From contig JBBEBG010000040.1 of NCBI GenBank assembly GCA_040882465.1, forward strand, positions 156,130 through 220,129: 64,000 nucleotides of DNA, given 5' to 3'. Each line of letters begins with the position of its first letter. The first letter of the stretch is position 1. Under the pieces are notes generated by a model. The model saw only the letters and a program-made list of their open reading frames with translations, made no database searches and was not told the DNA's origin. Positions 18,153 through 28,255 of this stretch are shown here, piece by piece. Origin of the DNA: Gemmatimonadota bacterium (GTDB lineage Bacteria > Gemmatimonadota > Gemmatimonadetes > Longimicrobiales > Gaopeijiaceae). A program made the position numbers and the translations under genes.

Positions 18153-19745
18153 ATGACGGGGCTCCTCGACGGGATCGGATTCGAAAGCTGGGGACTTCAC
18201 GCCCTGATCTGGCTTCCCCTGCTGGGCGCGGTCACCGTCCTCGCCGCTCCGGCCGCGCGGGCCAAGGAGGTGGCCTTCGGGTGGACGCTCGGAATCTTCG
18301 TTCTGAGCCTCGGCCTCTGGTGGAGCTTCGATCCGGCTGGTGAGCTATTCCAGCTCGTGAGCCGCACTTCCTGGATTGCCCGATGGGGAGTGCACTATGC
18401 GCTGGGTGTGGACGGGATCTCGATCTTCATGATCCTCCTCACGACGCTCACGATGGCTCTCGCGGTTCTCGGATCCTTTCGGTACATCCGCGAAAAGGAG
18501 AAGGGGTTTTACGCCCTGATGCTCCTCCTCGAGACCGGGATCGTGGGGGTCTTCGCGGCGATGGATCTCTTCCTCTTCTACGTCTTTTTCGAGCTGACCC
18601 TCGTCCCGATGTACTTCATCGTCGGAATCTGGGGCGGGGGAAGGCGAATCTACGCGGCGGTCAAGTTCTTCCTCTATACCGCGTTCGGTTCGCTCCTCAT
18701 GCTCGTGGGGATCCTCTACCTGTACGTCCGAGCAAACGAAGGGGCTGCTGCCCCGTCGTTCCACTACCTCGACCTTCTTGGAGCGCCCCTGTCGGCGGCC
18801 GAGCAGCTCTGGCTCTTCGCGGCCTTCGCCCTCGCCTTCGCCATCAAGGTTCCGGTCTTCCCGCTTCACACCTGGCTCCCCGACGCACACGTGGAGGCCC
18901 CGACTCCGGGGTCCGTCGTCCTCGCCGCGGTCCTCCTGAAGATGGGCACCTACGGGCTCCTGCGATTCGCTCTCCCCTTCTTCCCGGACGCGGCGACCGA
19001 TCCGACCGTCGTGCTCGTCATGCTCACCTTGGGTGTCGTCGGGATCGTCTACGCAGCCTGGGTCGCGGCCGTTCAGCCGGACGCGAAAAAACTCGTGGCC
19101 TACACTTCGGTCGCGCACATGGGGTTCGTGGTGATCGGGTTCTTCGCCCTCACGGTCAACGGGATCCAGGGCGGTCTCATGGTGATGGTCTCTCACGGAA
19201 TCTCCACGGGGGCGCTCTTCCTCCTGATCGGCATGTTGTACGAGCGGCGGCACACGCGAGAGATCGCGGACTTTGGGGGACTTGCCCGCGTGGCTCCCCT
19301 CTTCGCCACCGCCTTTGTCATCACGGCCCTCGCGTCCATCGGGCTCCCGGGAACGAGCGGATTCGTCGGCGAGTTCCTCTCCCTCCTCGGGACCTTCGAG
19401 CGGCATCCCGTCATCGCGCTCGTCGCGACGACGGGGGTGATCTTTGCGGCGTATTACATGCTCCCCATGGTGCAGCGAATTCTCTTCAACGAGCTCGACA
19501 GTCCCGAGAACAAGGCGCTTCCGGACCTGTCCGTGCGGGAGATCGCGATTCTCGTTCCCCTGATCGCGCTCATGATCGGGCTCGGTGTCCATCCGACCCC
19601 CGTTCTCGAGCGGATGCGCCCCGGGGTCCAGGCGATCGTGGAGTTCGTCGAGGGCGGCGGAGAGAGTGGACGGCTCATCGAGGCGGCGCGGGACCTTCGG
19701 CCCGTGCCGAGCTTCGTGATGGAGGCGGAAGGGGAAACGAGATGA
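18153..19745 (+). CDS. nuoM: NADH-quinone oxidoreductase subunit M
   Basis: Antiporter-like proton-pumping subunit, 530 residues. Key segments are YALGVDGISIFMILLTT, FFELTLVPMYFIVGIWGG (with the membrane Glu), PLHTWLPDAHVEAPTPGSV and KKLVAYTSVAHMGFV. The start is ATG 18153, ten bases after nuoL; the end overlaps nuoN. Confidence 0.96.
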   Translation: MTGLLDGIGFESWGLHALIWLPLLGAVTVLAAPAARAKEVAFGWTLGIFVLSLGLWWSFDPAGELFQLVSRTSWIARWGVHYALGVDGISIFMILLTTLTMALAVLGSFRYIREKEKGFYALMLLLETGIVGVFAAMDLFLFYVFFELTLVPMYFIVGIWGGGRRIYAAVKFFLYTAFGSLLMLVGILYLYVRANEGAAAPSFHYLDLLGAPLSAAEQLWLFAAFALAFAIKVPVFPLHTWLPDAHVEAPTPGSVVLAAVLLKMGTYGLLRFALPFFPDAATDPTVVLVMLTLGVVGIVYAAWVAAVQPDAKKLVAYTSVAHMGFVVIGFFALTVNGIQGGLMVMVSHGISTGALFLLIGMLYERRHTREIADFGGLARVAPLFATAFVITALASIGLPGTSGFVGEFLSLLGTFERHPVIALVATTGVIFAAYYMLPMVQRILFNELDSPENKALPDLSVREIAILVPLIALMIGLGVHPTPVLERMRPGVQAIVEFVEGGGESGRLIEAARDLRPVPSFVMEAEGETR

Positions 19746-21256
19746 CGCTCGCCTTCGACTCCTCGATGGACTTCCTCTGGGCCCTCCTCCCGGAGGCCGT
19801 GCTTGCGGCGTGGGCCATGGCCGTCCTCCTCGCGGGTGTCTGGGGCGAGGAGGAGGCCCAGCTCTCCCACGGCTACGTGCAGGCCTTCGCCTGGTTCTCC
19901 GTCGCGGGAATCGCCATGGCCGCCCTGTTGAACGGATGGCTTCAGGGGGTGTCGGTCACGGCGGACGCCGGAATGATCACGGTGGACGGCTTCCGCTTGT
20001 TCGCGAACTGGATCTTCCTCCTCGGTGCGGCGCTCGTCGTCCTCTTCTCTGTGCCCTACGTGCGCCGCCGGCGACTGCAACCGGGGGAGTTCTACGCTCT
20101 CATCCTCCTCGCCACCGTGGGGATGATGGTTCTCGCGGCCACGATGAACCTCATCCTCCTCTTTCTCGCGCTGGAGACGATGGCCATCGCCTCGTACGCG
20201 CTCACCGCTTTTAATCGGCGGGACCGGCGTTCCGCCGAGGCGGGCCTCAAGTACTTCGTTCTCGGAGCGTTTTCCTCGGGCTTTCTTCTCTACGGGATCG
20301 CGCTTGTTTGGGGGGCCACGGGGAGCGTCGAGCTCTCCGAGATCGCCGGGGCTGTCCAGGGAGGGGCGGGGTTCGGCGGGCTTCTCGGTGCCGGGATGGC
20401 GCTCCTGGGTGTCGGATTCGCCTTCAAGGTCGCGGCGGTCCCTTTCCACATGTGGGCTCCGGACGTCTACGAGGGAGCGCCGACTCCCGCGACGGCACTC
20501 ATGGCCGCCTCGGTGAAGGCGGCGTCCGTGGTGGCCCTTATGCGGGTCTTCCTCGTCGCCTTCCCGGGGCTCTACGAGTCCTGGTTCCCGATCGCCTGGT
20601 GGCTCGCGGCCCTCACGATGATCGGGGCAAACCTGCTCGCCCTCGCGCAGAGCAACGTGAAGCGAATGCTCGCCTACTCTTCCGTCGCACACGGGGGTTA
20701 TCTCCTGGTAGGACTCGCGGCGGGGAACGAGGTCGCGACCGCGGGCGTCCTCTTTTATCTCTTCGTCTACACGATCATGACGGTGGGTGCGTTCGCGATT
20801 CTGATGATCGTCTCGGAGCAGGGGGAAGAGCGGCTCCAGCTCGACGACTTCGCGGGATATGGGGCCACACGGCCGGCGGTCGCGCTCCTGCTCACGATCT
20901 TTCTTCTCTCGCTCGCGGGTTTTCCCGGGACGGGAGGCTTCGTGGCGAAGATCTATCTCCTGCAGGGCGCGGTGGCGAGCCAGCTTTGGACGCTGGCGGT
21001 GATCCTGGCGCTCACCACCGTGGTGTCCTACTTCTACTATCTGAGGGTGGCGTGGACGATGTGGATGCGACCGGCACCCGAGTCGACCGTGCCGCGTCCT
21101 GAGGCCGGCATTCCAGGGTCGGTTCGGGCCGCCCTTCTCGTCTCGGCGGCCGTGATCCTCTTCCTGGGGATCCTTCCCGGAGGACTCCTGGAGGGAGCGC
21201 TCACGGCCGCCGATGGGCTTGGCGTATTCGATGGAGTCCTCGGCCAGGTCCCCTAG
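19742..21256 (+). CDS. nuoN: NADH-quinone oxidoreductase subunit N
   Basis: Third antiporter-like pump of complex I and last gene of the operon, 504 residues. Signatures are LFLALETMAIASYALTAF, KVAAVPFHMWAPDVYEGAPT and NVKRMLAYSSVAHGGYLL. The ATG 19742 overlaps the nuoM stop. No terminator is seen after it; the next gene begins 71 bases on. Confidence 0.96.
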   Translation: MTLAFDSSMDFLWALLPEAVLAAWAMAVLLAGVWGEEEAQLSHGYVQAFAWFSVAGIAMAALLNGWLQGVSVTADAGMITVDGFRLFANWIFLLGAALVVLFSVPYVRRRRLQPGEFYALILLATVGMMVLAATMNLILLFLALETMAIASYALTAFNRRDRRSAEAGLKYFVLGAFSSGFLLYGIALVWGATGSVELSEIAGAVQGGAGFGGLLGAGMALLGVGFAFKVAAVPFHMWAPDVYEGAPTPATALMAASVKAASVVALMRVFLVAFPGLYESWFPIAWWLAALTMIGANLLALAQSNVKRMLAYSSVAHGGYLLVGLAAGNEVATAGVLFYLFVYTIMTVGAFAILMIVSEQGEERLQLDDFAGYGATRPAVALLLTIFLLSLAGFPGTGGFVAKIYLLQGAVASQLWTLAVILALTTVVSYFYYLRVAWTMWMRPAPESTVPRPEAGIPGSVRAALLVSAAVILFLGILPGGLLEGALTAADGLGVFDGVLGQVP

Positions 21257-21327
21257 TTCAGGCTGTTTCCCTTCGCCGCCACGCGCGGTGCGACATCCAC
21301 ATCCGACCCGAGGCTCGAAATTCCAGC

Positions 21328-22713
21328 ATGAGTATTCCGGCACACGTTTTCCGCGAGTACGACATCCGGGGGATCGTAGGGAAGGACTTCACCCCTGAGC
21401 TCGTGCGCTCTGTCGGACAGGCGTACGGGAGCGTGCTCCGCGAGACGCTCGAAGGGGCCGGGAAGGGGGGACGAAACGCGGTTGTAGCGGTCGGGAGCGA
21501 CAACCGACCGTCGTCGCCGGAGCTCACGAATGCCCTCGCCGGGGGGCTCGAGGCGAGCGGGGTGGACACGCGCTTGTTGGGGACCGTTCCGACCCCGACG
21601 ACTTATTGGGCCGAAAAAGCGCTCGGAACGGACGGTGTCCTCCAAGTCACCGGTTCGCACAATCCTCCCGAATGGAACGGGATCAAGATGACGCTCCTCG
21701 GGAAGCCATTCTACGGGAAAGCGGTTCAGGGGCTTCGCGCGCGCATCGTCTCCGGCCAGCTTCGAGAAGGGGAGGGGCGCCGGGAGTCGGTTCCGATCCT
21801 GGATCGTTATCGCGAGGACCTCGTCGGGCGGTTCACGTTGGAGCGGCCGGTGAAGGCCGCCGTGGACTGTGGGAATGGGACCGGATCGGTCGTAGCCGTC
21901 CGGCTCCTGGAGGAGATCGGGGTCGAGGTCCTTCCGCTCTATTGCGACTCGGATGGGACCTTTCCGAACCATCACCCCGACCCGACGGTGGACGCGAATC
22001 TGGAGGAGCTGATCGAAACCGTGCGGCGCGAGAAGGCCGATCTGGGGATCGCCTTCGACGGAGACGCGGACCGTATCGGCGTCGTGGATGGCGAGGGGCG
22101 GATCATCCGGGGCGACGTCCTCCTCCTCCTGTTTGGGCTCGACCTCCTCGAGCGCCGCGGCCCCGGGCAGCTCCTCGTGTACGACGTGAAGTGCTCGCAA
22201 CTTCTCCCCGAGATCTTCGAAAAGGCCGGGGGGAAGGCGATCATGTGGAAGACCGGACACTCCCTGATCAAGGAGAAGATGCGGGAGACCGGAGCCCCGA
22301 TCGGCGGTGAGCTCTCGGGCCACATTTGTTTCGCCGACGACTACATTGGAAGTGACGACGCGCTTTACGCCGCATGCCGCCTTAGCGCCCTCCTCTCCCG
22401 AGCCACGACCACTTTGGCGGCGATGACGGACGCTTTTCCCAAGTACTCCTCCACGCCGGAGCTCCGGATCGAGGTCTCCGAGGAGAAAAAGGTGGCGATC
22501 GTGGAAAAGGCCGTGGCGCACTTCCGGCAGGGGCACGAAGTCGTGGACGTGGACGGGGCCCGCATACTCTTTGGCGACGGGTGGGGACTGTTGCGCGCAT
22601 CGAATACTCAGCCCGTCCTCGTCGCCCGCTTCGAGGCGCGCACGCCGGAACGCCTCGCCCAGATTCGGGGCGAGGTGGAGGGATGGCTCGCGGACCAGGG
22701 AGTCCATGTTTGA
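21328..22713 (+). CDS. manB: Phosphomannomutase/phosphoglucomutase
   Basis: Interconverts sugar 1- and 6-phosphates to supply nucleotide sugars for LPS and glycans. The four alpha-D-phosphohexomutase elements are seen: the substrate-entry start FREYDIRGIVG, the phosphoserine loop VTGSHNPPEWNG (Ser about 109), the metal loop DGDADRIG (about 247) and GELSGH near 326. The 461 residues are typical of the bacterial PMM/PGM (AlgC-like) family; whether it prefers mannose or glucose cannot be told. The end overlaps the next gene by eight bases. Confidence 0.9.
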   Translation: MSIPAHVFREYDIRGIVGKDFTPELVRSVGQAYGSVLRETLEGAGKGGRNAVVAVGSDNRPSSPELTNALAGGLEASGVDTRLLGTVPTPTTYWAEKALGTDGVLQVTGSHNPPEWNGIKMTLLGKPFYGKAVQGLRARIVSGQLREGEGRRESVPILDRYREDLVGRFTLERPVKAAVDCGNGTGSVVAVRLLEEIGVEVLPLYCDSDGTFPNHHPDPTVDANLEELIETVRREKADLGIAFDGDADRIGVVDGEGRIIRGDVLLLLFGLDLLERRGPGQLLVYDVKCSQLLPEIFEKAGGKAIMWKTGHSLIKEKMRETGAPIGGELSGHICFADDYIGSDDALYAACRLSALLSRATTTLAAMTDAFPKYSSTPELRIEVSEEKKVAIVEKAVAHFRQGHEVVDVDGARILFGDGWGLLRASNTQPVLVARFEARTPERLAQIRGEVEGWLADQGVHV

Positions 22714-25471
22714 GCGCTTCCGCCACACTCTGAAAGGGGGTCGCTTTCTCCTCGGCGGCTTCCTCCTCCTCCTATTCCTCCTCTTCGTCGGTCGTTGGGG
22801 GGTGGCGATCTACGTGGACCTCCTCTGGTTCGCGTCCCTCGAGCTGACGGAAGTGTACTGGACCCGAGCCCTCTGGGAGTGGGGAGCGCGGCTCCTGGCC
22901 GGGGGGATCGCGGGAGCGCTGACCTGGGTCAACTTCAGGGCCGTCGCCAGATCCTTTCAGGGACTGCAGGTGCGGCGAAAGTTCGGCGACCTGGAAATCC
23001 AGGAGCAGCTTCCCGAGGCATACATACGGTGGGGAATGCTGCTCACCGCCGCGTTCGGAGCCTTTTGGTTCGCGACCGCGGTTCCGCAGGGATCGGGGCT
23101 CCGAGGGATGCTCTTGTTGAACGGGGGGGCTTTCGGCATCGAGGAGCCCATCCTCGGCCAGGACCTGGGCTTCTACGTCTTTGTGCTCCCCGTCCTCCAG
23201 ACCATCGTGACCTTTGGGCTCGTCCTGGTCCTCTTTCTCGCTGCGCTGGCGATCGCGGGATACGCGGCCACGGGGGCGATCGTCTGGAGCGGGGGTCGAG
23301 TCGTGGTCGCGAGGGCGGCTCGCGTTCACCTAGGGATGCTCGCCAGCCTGGCGCTCCTCCTCGTCGGATTCCGGTTCTACTTCGCCCCTTTCGACCTTCT
23401 CCTCGGGGGCACTTCCGGGGTGCAGGGGATTTTTGGATACACGGACGAAAACGCCCGGATTCCCGCCTACCGGATGATGGCCTTCCTCTCTCTGGTGACG
23501 GCTGCGGTCGTCTTTTGGGGGGCCAGGAAGGGCCGGCTTCTTCCCGCAGGAATCGGTGGGGCGGCGCTCGCCCTCGTGGGACTTGCCGCCGTCGAGGTCT
23601 ATCCGTCACTCGTGCAGCGGTTTGAGGTCCAACCCAACGAGCTCGATCGGGAGAGAGAGTACATCCGGGAGGCCGTTCGCTTCACTCGGGCGGGGTTCGG
23701 GCTCGAAGAGATGGCGCGGTCTCGACTGGGTTACTCCTTTCCCGACTCGGAAAGCTGGAGCGCGAGCCTGGAGCGCCTGGAGCGTCTCCCGGTTTGGACC
23801 ATGGGGACCCTCCTTCCCACCTTCCGCCAGCTCGAGGCGAGGTTTCAGTACTACGAGTTTCACGAGATCGCCTTCGATCGCTACGAGTCGGGGGGCCGGC
23901 TGGTTCCGGTCGCTCTTTCCGTGCGGGAGATCGATCCGGGCGGCATCCCGGCTCCCGTGAGCTGGCAGAATCTCCACCTTCGGGAGCGGTACATCGCCGG
24001 CTTCGGTGCGGTGGCCGGATTGGCTCACCGCGTCACGGAGGAGGGGCGCCTCCCGATGTTCCTCACGGCCATCCCCCCGGACTACCGGCAGGGCGAAGGG
24101 GTTCCTGAGGGGATGGCGCTTGCCCGGCCTTGGATCTTCATCGGGAGCCGCCCGCAGCTCTACGCGGTGATCACCCCCAGTGAGGAGTCCTTCCTCGATC
24201 CGAGCGGAGCTCCCGGTGTACCTGGCGTGGACTATCCGCGCGGAATCGCGATGGGTTCGATTCTGCGCACCCTCGCCCTCGCGTGGCGCTTCCAGGACGC
24301 GAATTTACTGCTTGCATCAGAGGTCGAGGCCGGGAGTCAACTCGTGTTTCGGCGTGACGTCCAGGAGCGAGTGCGGGCCCTGGCCCCCTTCCTCCACCTT
24401 CCGGAGGCGCCATATCCGGTGATCGCGGAGGGGCGCATCGTCTGGATTCTCGAGGGGTTCACCCTCTCTCGGTCGTACCCCCTGGCCCAGGCGCACGAGA
24501 TTCCGGGAGAGCGCCCGGTTGCGTACCTCAGGAACTCGGTGAAAGCCACGGTGGACGCGGTGACGGGCGAGACCCGACTCTACGTCGCCGATCCGAACGA
24601 CCCGGTCCTCGCCGCCTACCGGAGGGCCTTCCCGACCCTCTTCCGCGATCTCGCGGAGCTTTCGGAGGATGTCGCGGAGCACCTGCGTTACTCCCGTTAT
24701 CTCCTGGACGTCCAGAGCACGGTTCTGACACGTTTTCACCAAGACGATCCGGCGGTATTTCATGGCCAGCAAGACCGGTGGTCCCTCGCCACCGAACTCT
24801 CTTCGACCGAAGAACCCGTTCCGTACGACCCGCAGTACACGCTCATGGTCCTTCCCGGGGAAGAGGTCGAGTCCTACGTCGTCTCCACCCTCTTTGTCCC
24901 CCAGGGGCGACAGAACCTCGCCTCCTTCCTCGCAGCGCGCTGGAGCGAAGCCGCGGGGGGCGAGCTTTTTCTCTGGGACCTCCCCGCGGAGGACCAGGTC
25001 CGGGGCCCACGACAGATCGAGGCGATGGTGGAACAGGATCCCGTGATTTCCCAGCAGTTCTCCCTCTGGCGGCAGGGAGGGAGCCAAGTCTGGACGGGGC
25101 ACCTCCATCTCGTCCCCGTGGGACGCACCCTCCTGTATATGGAACCCGTTTTCCTGGCTGCGGACGCCGACGCGATCCCCGAGGTGCGCCGCTTCCTCGT
25201 GAGCGACGGCGACCGTGTCGCCATGGAACCCACACTGGCCGGCTCGGTCCTGGCGCTGGCGTCCGGAATTGTGGGTGCGCCGGCCGAGGGGATTAGGTCC
25301 GACGAAGGCGCGCCGCCATCCTTTCCCATGGCGGCGACGTCCGAGGAAGCTCTGGCCGCGCTGGAGCGGGCCGAAGCGGCGGCACGGCGGGGCGATTGGG
25401 AGGGTTATGGGAGGGGGCTGGAAGAGCTCCGCCAGATCCTGGCGCGCCTGGGGACCCCGCCCCAGCCCTGA
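22706..25471 (+). CDS. UPF0182 family large membrane protein
   Basis: A 921-residue protein of unknown role. The first 290 residues hold about seven membrane helices (for example RFLLGGFLLLLFLLFVGRW at 13-31); the rest is a large soluble domain, probably extracytoplasmic. Motifs LWFASLE near the start, and HLRYSRYLLDVQ and QQFSLWRQGGSQVWTGHL later, match the UPF0182/COG1615 family as I recall it. The start ATG 22706 gives a normal N-terminus; translation is coupled to the mutase by overlap. Ends with an Ala/Glu-rich tail. Confidence 0.85.
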   Translation: MFERFRHTLKGGRFLLGGFLLLLFLLFVGRWGVAIYVDLLWFASLELTEVYWTRALWEWGARLLAGGIAGALTWVNFRAVARSFQGLQVRRKFGDLEIQEQLPEAYIRWGMLLTAAFGAFWFATAVPQGSGLRGMLLLNGGAFGIEEPILGQDLGFYVFVLPVLQTIVTFGLVLVLFLAALAIAGYAATGAIVWSGGRVVVARAARVHLGMLASLALLLVGFRFYFAPFDLLLGGTSGVQGIFGYTDENARIPAYRMMAFLSLVTAAVVFWGARKGRLLPAGIGGAALALVGLAAVEVYPSLVQRFEVQPNELDREREYIREAVRFTRAGFGLEEMARSRLGYSFPDSESWSASLERLERLPVWTMGTLLPTFRQLEARFQYYEFHEIAFDRYESGGRLVPVALSVREIDPGGIPAPVSWQNLHLRERYIAGFGAVAGLAHRVTEEGRLPMFLTAIPPDYRQGEGVPEGMALARPWIFIGSRPQLYAVITPSEESFLDPSGAPGVPGVDYPRGIAMGSILRTLALAWRFQDANLLLASEVEAGSQLVFRRDVQERVRALAPFLHLPEAPYPVIAEGRIVWILEGFTLSRSYPLAQAHEIPGERPVAYLRNSVKATVDAVTGETRLYVADPNDPVLAAYRRAFPTLFRDLAELSEDVAEHLRYSRYLLDVQSTVLTRFHQDDPAVFHGQQDRWSLATELSSTEEPVPYDPQYTLMVLPGEEVESYVVSTLFVPQGRQNLASFLAARWSEAAGGELFLWDLPAEDQVRGPRQIEAMVEQDPVISQQFSLWRQGGSQVWTGHLHLVPVGRTLLYMEPVFLAADADAIPEVRRFLVSDGDRVAMEPTLAGSVLALASGIVGAPAEGIRSDEGAPPSFPMAATSEEALAALERAEAAARRGDWEGYGRGLEELRQILARLGTPPQP

Positions 25472-25546
25472 GAGGGGTGGGACAGTTCCACGGGGTCTCT
25501 CTTCCGGGGGTGCGTCGCCGCGGAGGTGCCGGGGCCGGCCCCGTCC

Positions 25547-25575
25547 TTGATCGCCCTCCGGGGCGTGGGTAGGTT
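25547..25575 (+). promoter_or_regulatory. Possible promoter of sucCD
   Basis: TTGATC (25547-25552), a 17-base spacer and TAGGTT (25570-25575) lie 58 bases upstream of sucC. Each hexamer matches four of six consensus bases and the spacing is ideal. It is placed in the only sizeable gap of this stretch. Confidence 0.4.
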
Positions 25576-25632
25576 GTGCGGGCTTTTTGCGGCTGGCTCC
25601 ACGCCCTCTCCGGACTCCTCGAGCGGTTTTTC

Positions 25633-26769
25633 ATGGATCTTCACGAATACCAGGCGAAGGATCTCTTCCGGAAGGCGGGGATTCCCGTTCCCTCCGGACA
25701 GATCGCGACCACCCCCGACGAGGCAGAGCGAGTCGCTCGCGAAATCGGGGGGGCAGTCGTAGTCAAGGCCCAGGTCCACGCTGGAGGGCGCGGGAAGGCG
25801 GGAGGCGTCAAGCTCGCGAAGGATCCCGCGGAGGCCCGGAAACATGCCGCTGCCATTCTCGGGATGGAGATCAAGGGCCTCATCGTAAAGACGGTCCTCG
25901 TGACCGCGGCGGAGGACATCGCGTCCGAAGCGTATCTCGCCGTCCTCGTGGACCGCAGGAGCCAGGCTCCACTTTTCATCGCCTCCGCCGAGGGAGGGAT
26001 GGACATCGAGGAGGTCGCGGTGAAAAAACCGGAGGCGATCCGAAAAGTGAAGGTGGATCCCCGCTACGGTCTCCTCCCGCACCAGGCCTATGGAATCGCG
26101 GAGTTCCTCTACCGGGATCCTGAGCTTGCCAAGCAGGCGTCGCGGATCGTCTCGCGCCTCTACTCGGCGTTCACGTCCAACTCGTGCTCCCTCGCGGAGA
26201 TCAATCCGCTCATCGCGACTCCATCCGGCGAAGTCAAGGCGATCGACGCCAAGGTCAGCGTAGACGACAACGCCCTCTTCCGTCTTCCCCAAATCGAGGA
26301 GCTCCGGGACCTCGACGCCGAGCCGAAATCCGAGACGCGGGCACGTGAGGCGGGACTCTCCTTCGTGAAGTTGGACGGAAACGTCGGTTGCTGCGTGAAC
26401 GGGGCGGGACTTGCGATGGCGACCATGGACCTCGTGAAATATTACGGAGGGGAGCCGGCCAACTTTCTGGACATCGGGGGCTCGTCGAATCCGGAAAAGG
26501 TCGTCGCGGCGCTGGAGATCATCGCGGCCGACCCGAACGTCCGGGCGATCCTCTTCAACATCTTCGGGGGCATCACCCGGTGTGACGATGTGGCCAGGGG
26601 GATCGTCGAGGCGACCCGTCGGATCGAAATCGGCCCCCCGATCGTCATTCGCCTCACCGGAACCAACGAAGCCGAGGCCCTCGAGATCCTGAAGGGGGCG
26701 GGTTTCGAGGCCTACACTTCGATGGACGAGGTGGTGGAGAAAGCGGTCCAGCTCGCGGGAGCCGCGTAA
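25633..26769 (+). CDS. sucC: Succinyl-CoA synthetase beta subunit
   Basis: ATP-grasp subunit of the TCA-cycle enzyme that makes ATP or GTP from succinyl-CoA. The N-terminus [20 protein letters not shown] is diagnostic, [19 protein letters not shown] follows at about 44, and NFLDIGGSS and [15 protein letters not shown] are near the C-terminus. At 378 residues it has the normal length. ATG 25633 was chosen over a longer upstream reading for its family match. Confidence 0.97.
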   Translation: MDLHEYQAKDLFRKAGIPVPSGQIATTPDEAERVAREIGGAVVVKAQVHAGGRGKAGGVKLAKDPAEARKHAAAILGMEIKGLIVKTVLVTAAEDIASEAYLAVLVDRRSQAPLFIASAEGGMDIEEVAVKKPEAIRKVKVDPRYGLLPHQAYGIAEFLYRDPELAKQASRIVSRLYSAFTSNSCSLAEINPLIATPSGEVKAIDAKVSVDDNALFRLPQIEELRDLDAEPKSETRAREAGLSFVKLDGNVGCCVNGAGLAMATMDLVKYYGGEPANFLDIGGSSNPEKVVAALEIIAADPNVRAILFNIFGGITRCDDVARGIVEATRRIEIGPPIVIRLTGTNEAEALEILKGAGFEAYTSMDEVVEKAVQLAGAA

Positions 26770-26770
26770 C

Positions 26771-27658
26771 ATGTCCGTCTTCATCGACAAAAACACGCGG
26801 CTCGTCGTCCAGGGGATCACCGGGCGGGACGGGTCCTTTCACACGCGTCAAATGTCGGAGTACGGAACCCAGGTGGTCGCTGGGGTGACGCCCGGAAAGG
26901 GGGGCCAATCCTTCGATCTGGGCGGTGGAAAGGCGATCCCGATCTTCAATACCGTCGAGACCGCCGTTCGTGAGACGGGAGCGAATGCATCCGTGATCTA
27001 TGTTCCGCCGGTGGCGGCTGCGGGCGCGATCATGGAGGCGGCGGACGCCGGCATCCCCTTCATCGTCGCCATCACGGAGGGTGTCCCGGTCCAGGACATG
27101 GCGCGGGCACTGGTCTTCGCAAGGGACCGCGGAAGCCGGCTTCTGGGTCCGAACTGCCCCGGCCTCATCTCACCGGGGAAGTCGAAAGCCGGGATCATTC
27201 CGGGGCGCATCACCGTCCCGGGTCCGGTCGGTGTCGTGTCACGGTCGGGAACGCTGACCTACGAGGCCGTGCACCAGCTGACCGAGGCCGGGATCGGCCA
27301 GACGACCTGCATCGGCATCGGAGGGGACCCGATCATCGGTACGAACTTCATTGATTGTCTCGCCGCATTCCGGAAGGACGGGGACACCGAAGCGATCGTG
27401 ATGATCGGTGAGATCGGGGGAAGCGACGAGCAGGAGGCGGCGATCTGGGCGCGGGAAAACCTGTCCGTCCCGGTGGTCGGATTCATCGCGGGGCAGACGG
27501 CCCCGCCGGGTCGGCGCATGGGGCACGCGGGTGCCATCATCTCCGGGTCGGGTGGAACGGCCGCCGAAAAGATCAGAGTCTTCGAGGAGAATGGGATCGC
27601 CGTGGCGCGCAGGCCCGCGGACATCCGTGACCTGATCAAGGCGCGGCTGCGGGTCTGA
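26771..27658 (+). CDS. sucD: Succinyl-CoA synthetase alpha subunit
   Basis: CoA-binding and phospho-His subunit, partner of sucC one base upstream. [16 protein letters not shown] binds Co[17 protein letters not shown] is present, and the phosphorylated His is in [10 protein letters not shown] (about residue 246). 295 residues, full length. Confidence 0.97.
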   Translation: MSVFIDKNTRLVVQGITGRDGSFHTRQMSEYGTQVVAGVTPGKGGQSFDLGGGKAIPIFNTVETAVRETGANASVIYVPPVAAAGAIMEAADAGIPFIVAITEGVPVQDMARALVFARDRGSRLLGPNCPGLISPGKSKAGIIPGRITVPGPVGVVSRSGTLTYEAVHQLTEAGIGQTTCIGIGGDPIIGTNFIDCLAAFRKDGDTEAIVMIGEIGGSDEQEAAIWARENLSVPVVGFIAGQTAPPGRRMGHAGAIISGSGGTAAEKIRVFEENGIAVARRPADIRDLIKARLRV

Positions 27659-27757
27659 GCAGTCGCGCCCCTTGAGGGTGGATGGACTTCCCGACTCCGC
27701 AGCTCGAGCCCCCGAAACCACAGAGACCTTACAACTCCAGGAGCCGAGAGGAGAGAG

Positions 27758-28177
27758 ATGAGCCGGACGCTCGCGATCGTAAAGCCGGATGCGGTGGCTT
27801 CAGGGAAGGCCGGAAAGGTACTGGCCCTTCTCGAGGAGAGAGGATTCACCGTTCGTGCCCTCCGCATGGTCCATCTCGGTCGGGCTCAGGCGGAGGCCTT
27901 TTACGCGGTGCATCGGGAACGCCCTTTTTTCCCGTCCCTCGTGTCGTTCATGACCTCCGGGCCCGCGATTCCGGTCGTCTTGGAAGCCGCCGAGGCCGTG
28001 ACGAAGCTTCGGGAAACGATCGGGGCGACCGATCCCGCGGAGGCGGCACCGGGGACGGTTCGCGCCCTCTACGCCGAATCGAAGGAACGGAACGCGATCC
28101 ATGCCTCGGACTCGGATGAAAATGCCGCCCGGGAGATCGCTTTTTTCTTTTCGGGGAGCGAGCTTCTGGCCCCCTGA
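27758..28177 (+). CDS. ndk: Nucleoside diphosphate kinase
   Basis: Moves the terminal phosphate between nucleoside triphosphates. The N-terminus SRTLAIVKPDAVASGKAGKV and the active-site His in NAIHASDSDENAARE (about residue 115) are clear. 139 residues. A GAGAGGAGAGAG ribosome site precedes the ATG. Its position right after sucCD is logical, since NDK can convert GTP from succinyl-CoA synthetase to ATP. Confidence 0.96.
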   Translation: MSRTLAIVKPDAVASGKAGKVLALLEERGFTVRALRMVHLGRAQAEAFYAVHRERPFFPSLVSFMTSGPAIPVVLEAAEAVTKLRETIGATDPAEAAPGTVRALYAESKERNAIHASDSDENAAREIAFFFSGSELLAP

Positions 28178-28217
28178 GGGCCCGGGCGAAGGGGGTCCGG
28201 CCCGAGTCGCGGTCCGA

Positions 28218-28246
28218 TTGACACAAACCCGCATCAGGACTAGAGT
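28218..28246 (+). promoter_or_regulatory. Strong sigma-70 promoter of the yceD-rpmF-fab cluster
   Basis: Perfect -35 TTGACA (28218-28223), a 17-base spacer and -10 TAGAGT (28241-28246). The expected start of transcription, about 28252-28254, lies only two to four bases before the ATG at 28256, and there is no ribosome site between them. Confidence 0.65.
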
Positions 28247-28255
28247 TCACCGGCC

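Noticed and set aside
19454..21343. A 629-residue open frame antisense to nuoN
   Set aside because: Same artefact; no recognisable motifs and fully covered by nuoM/nuoN.
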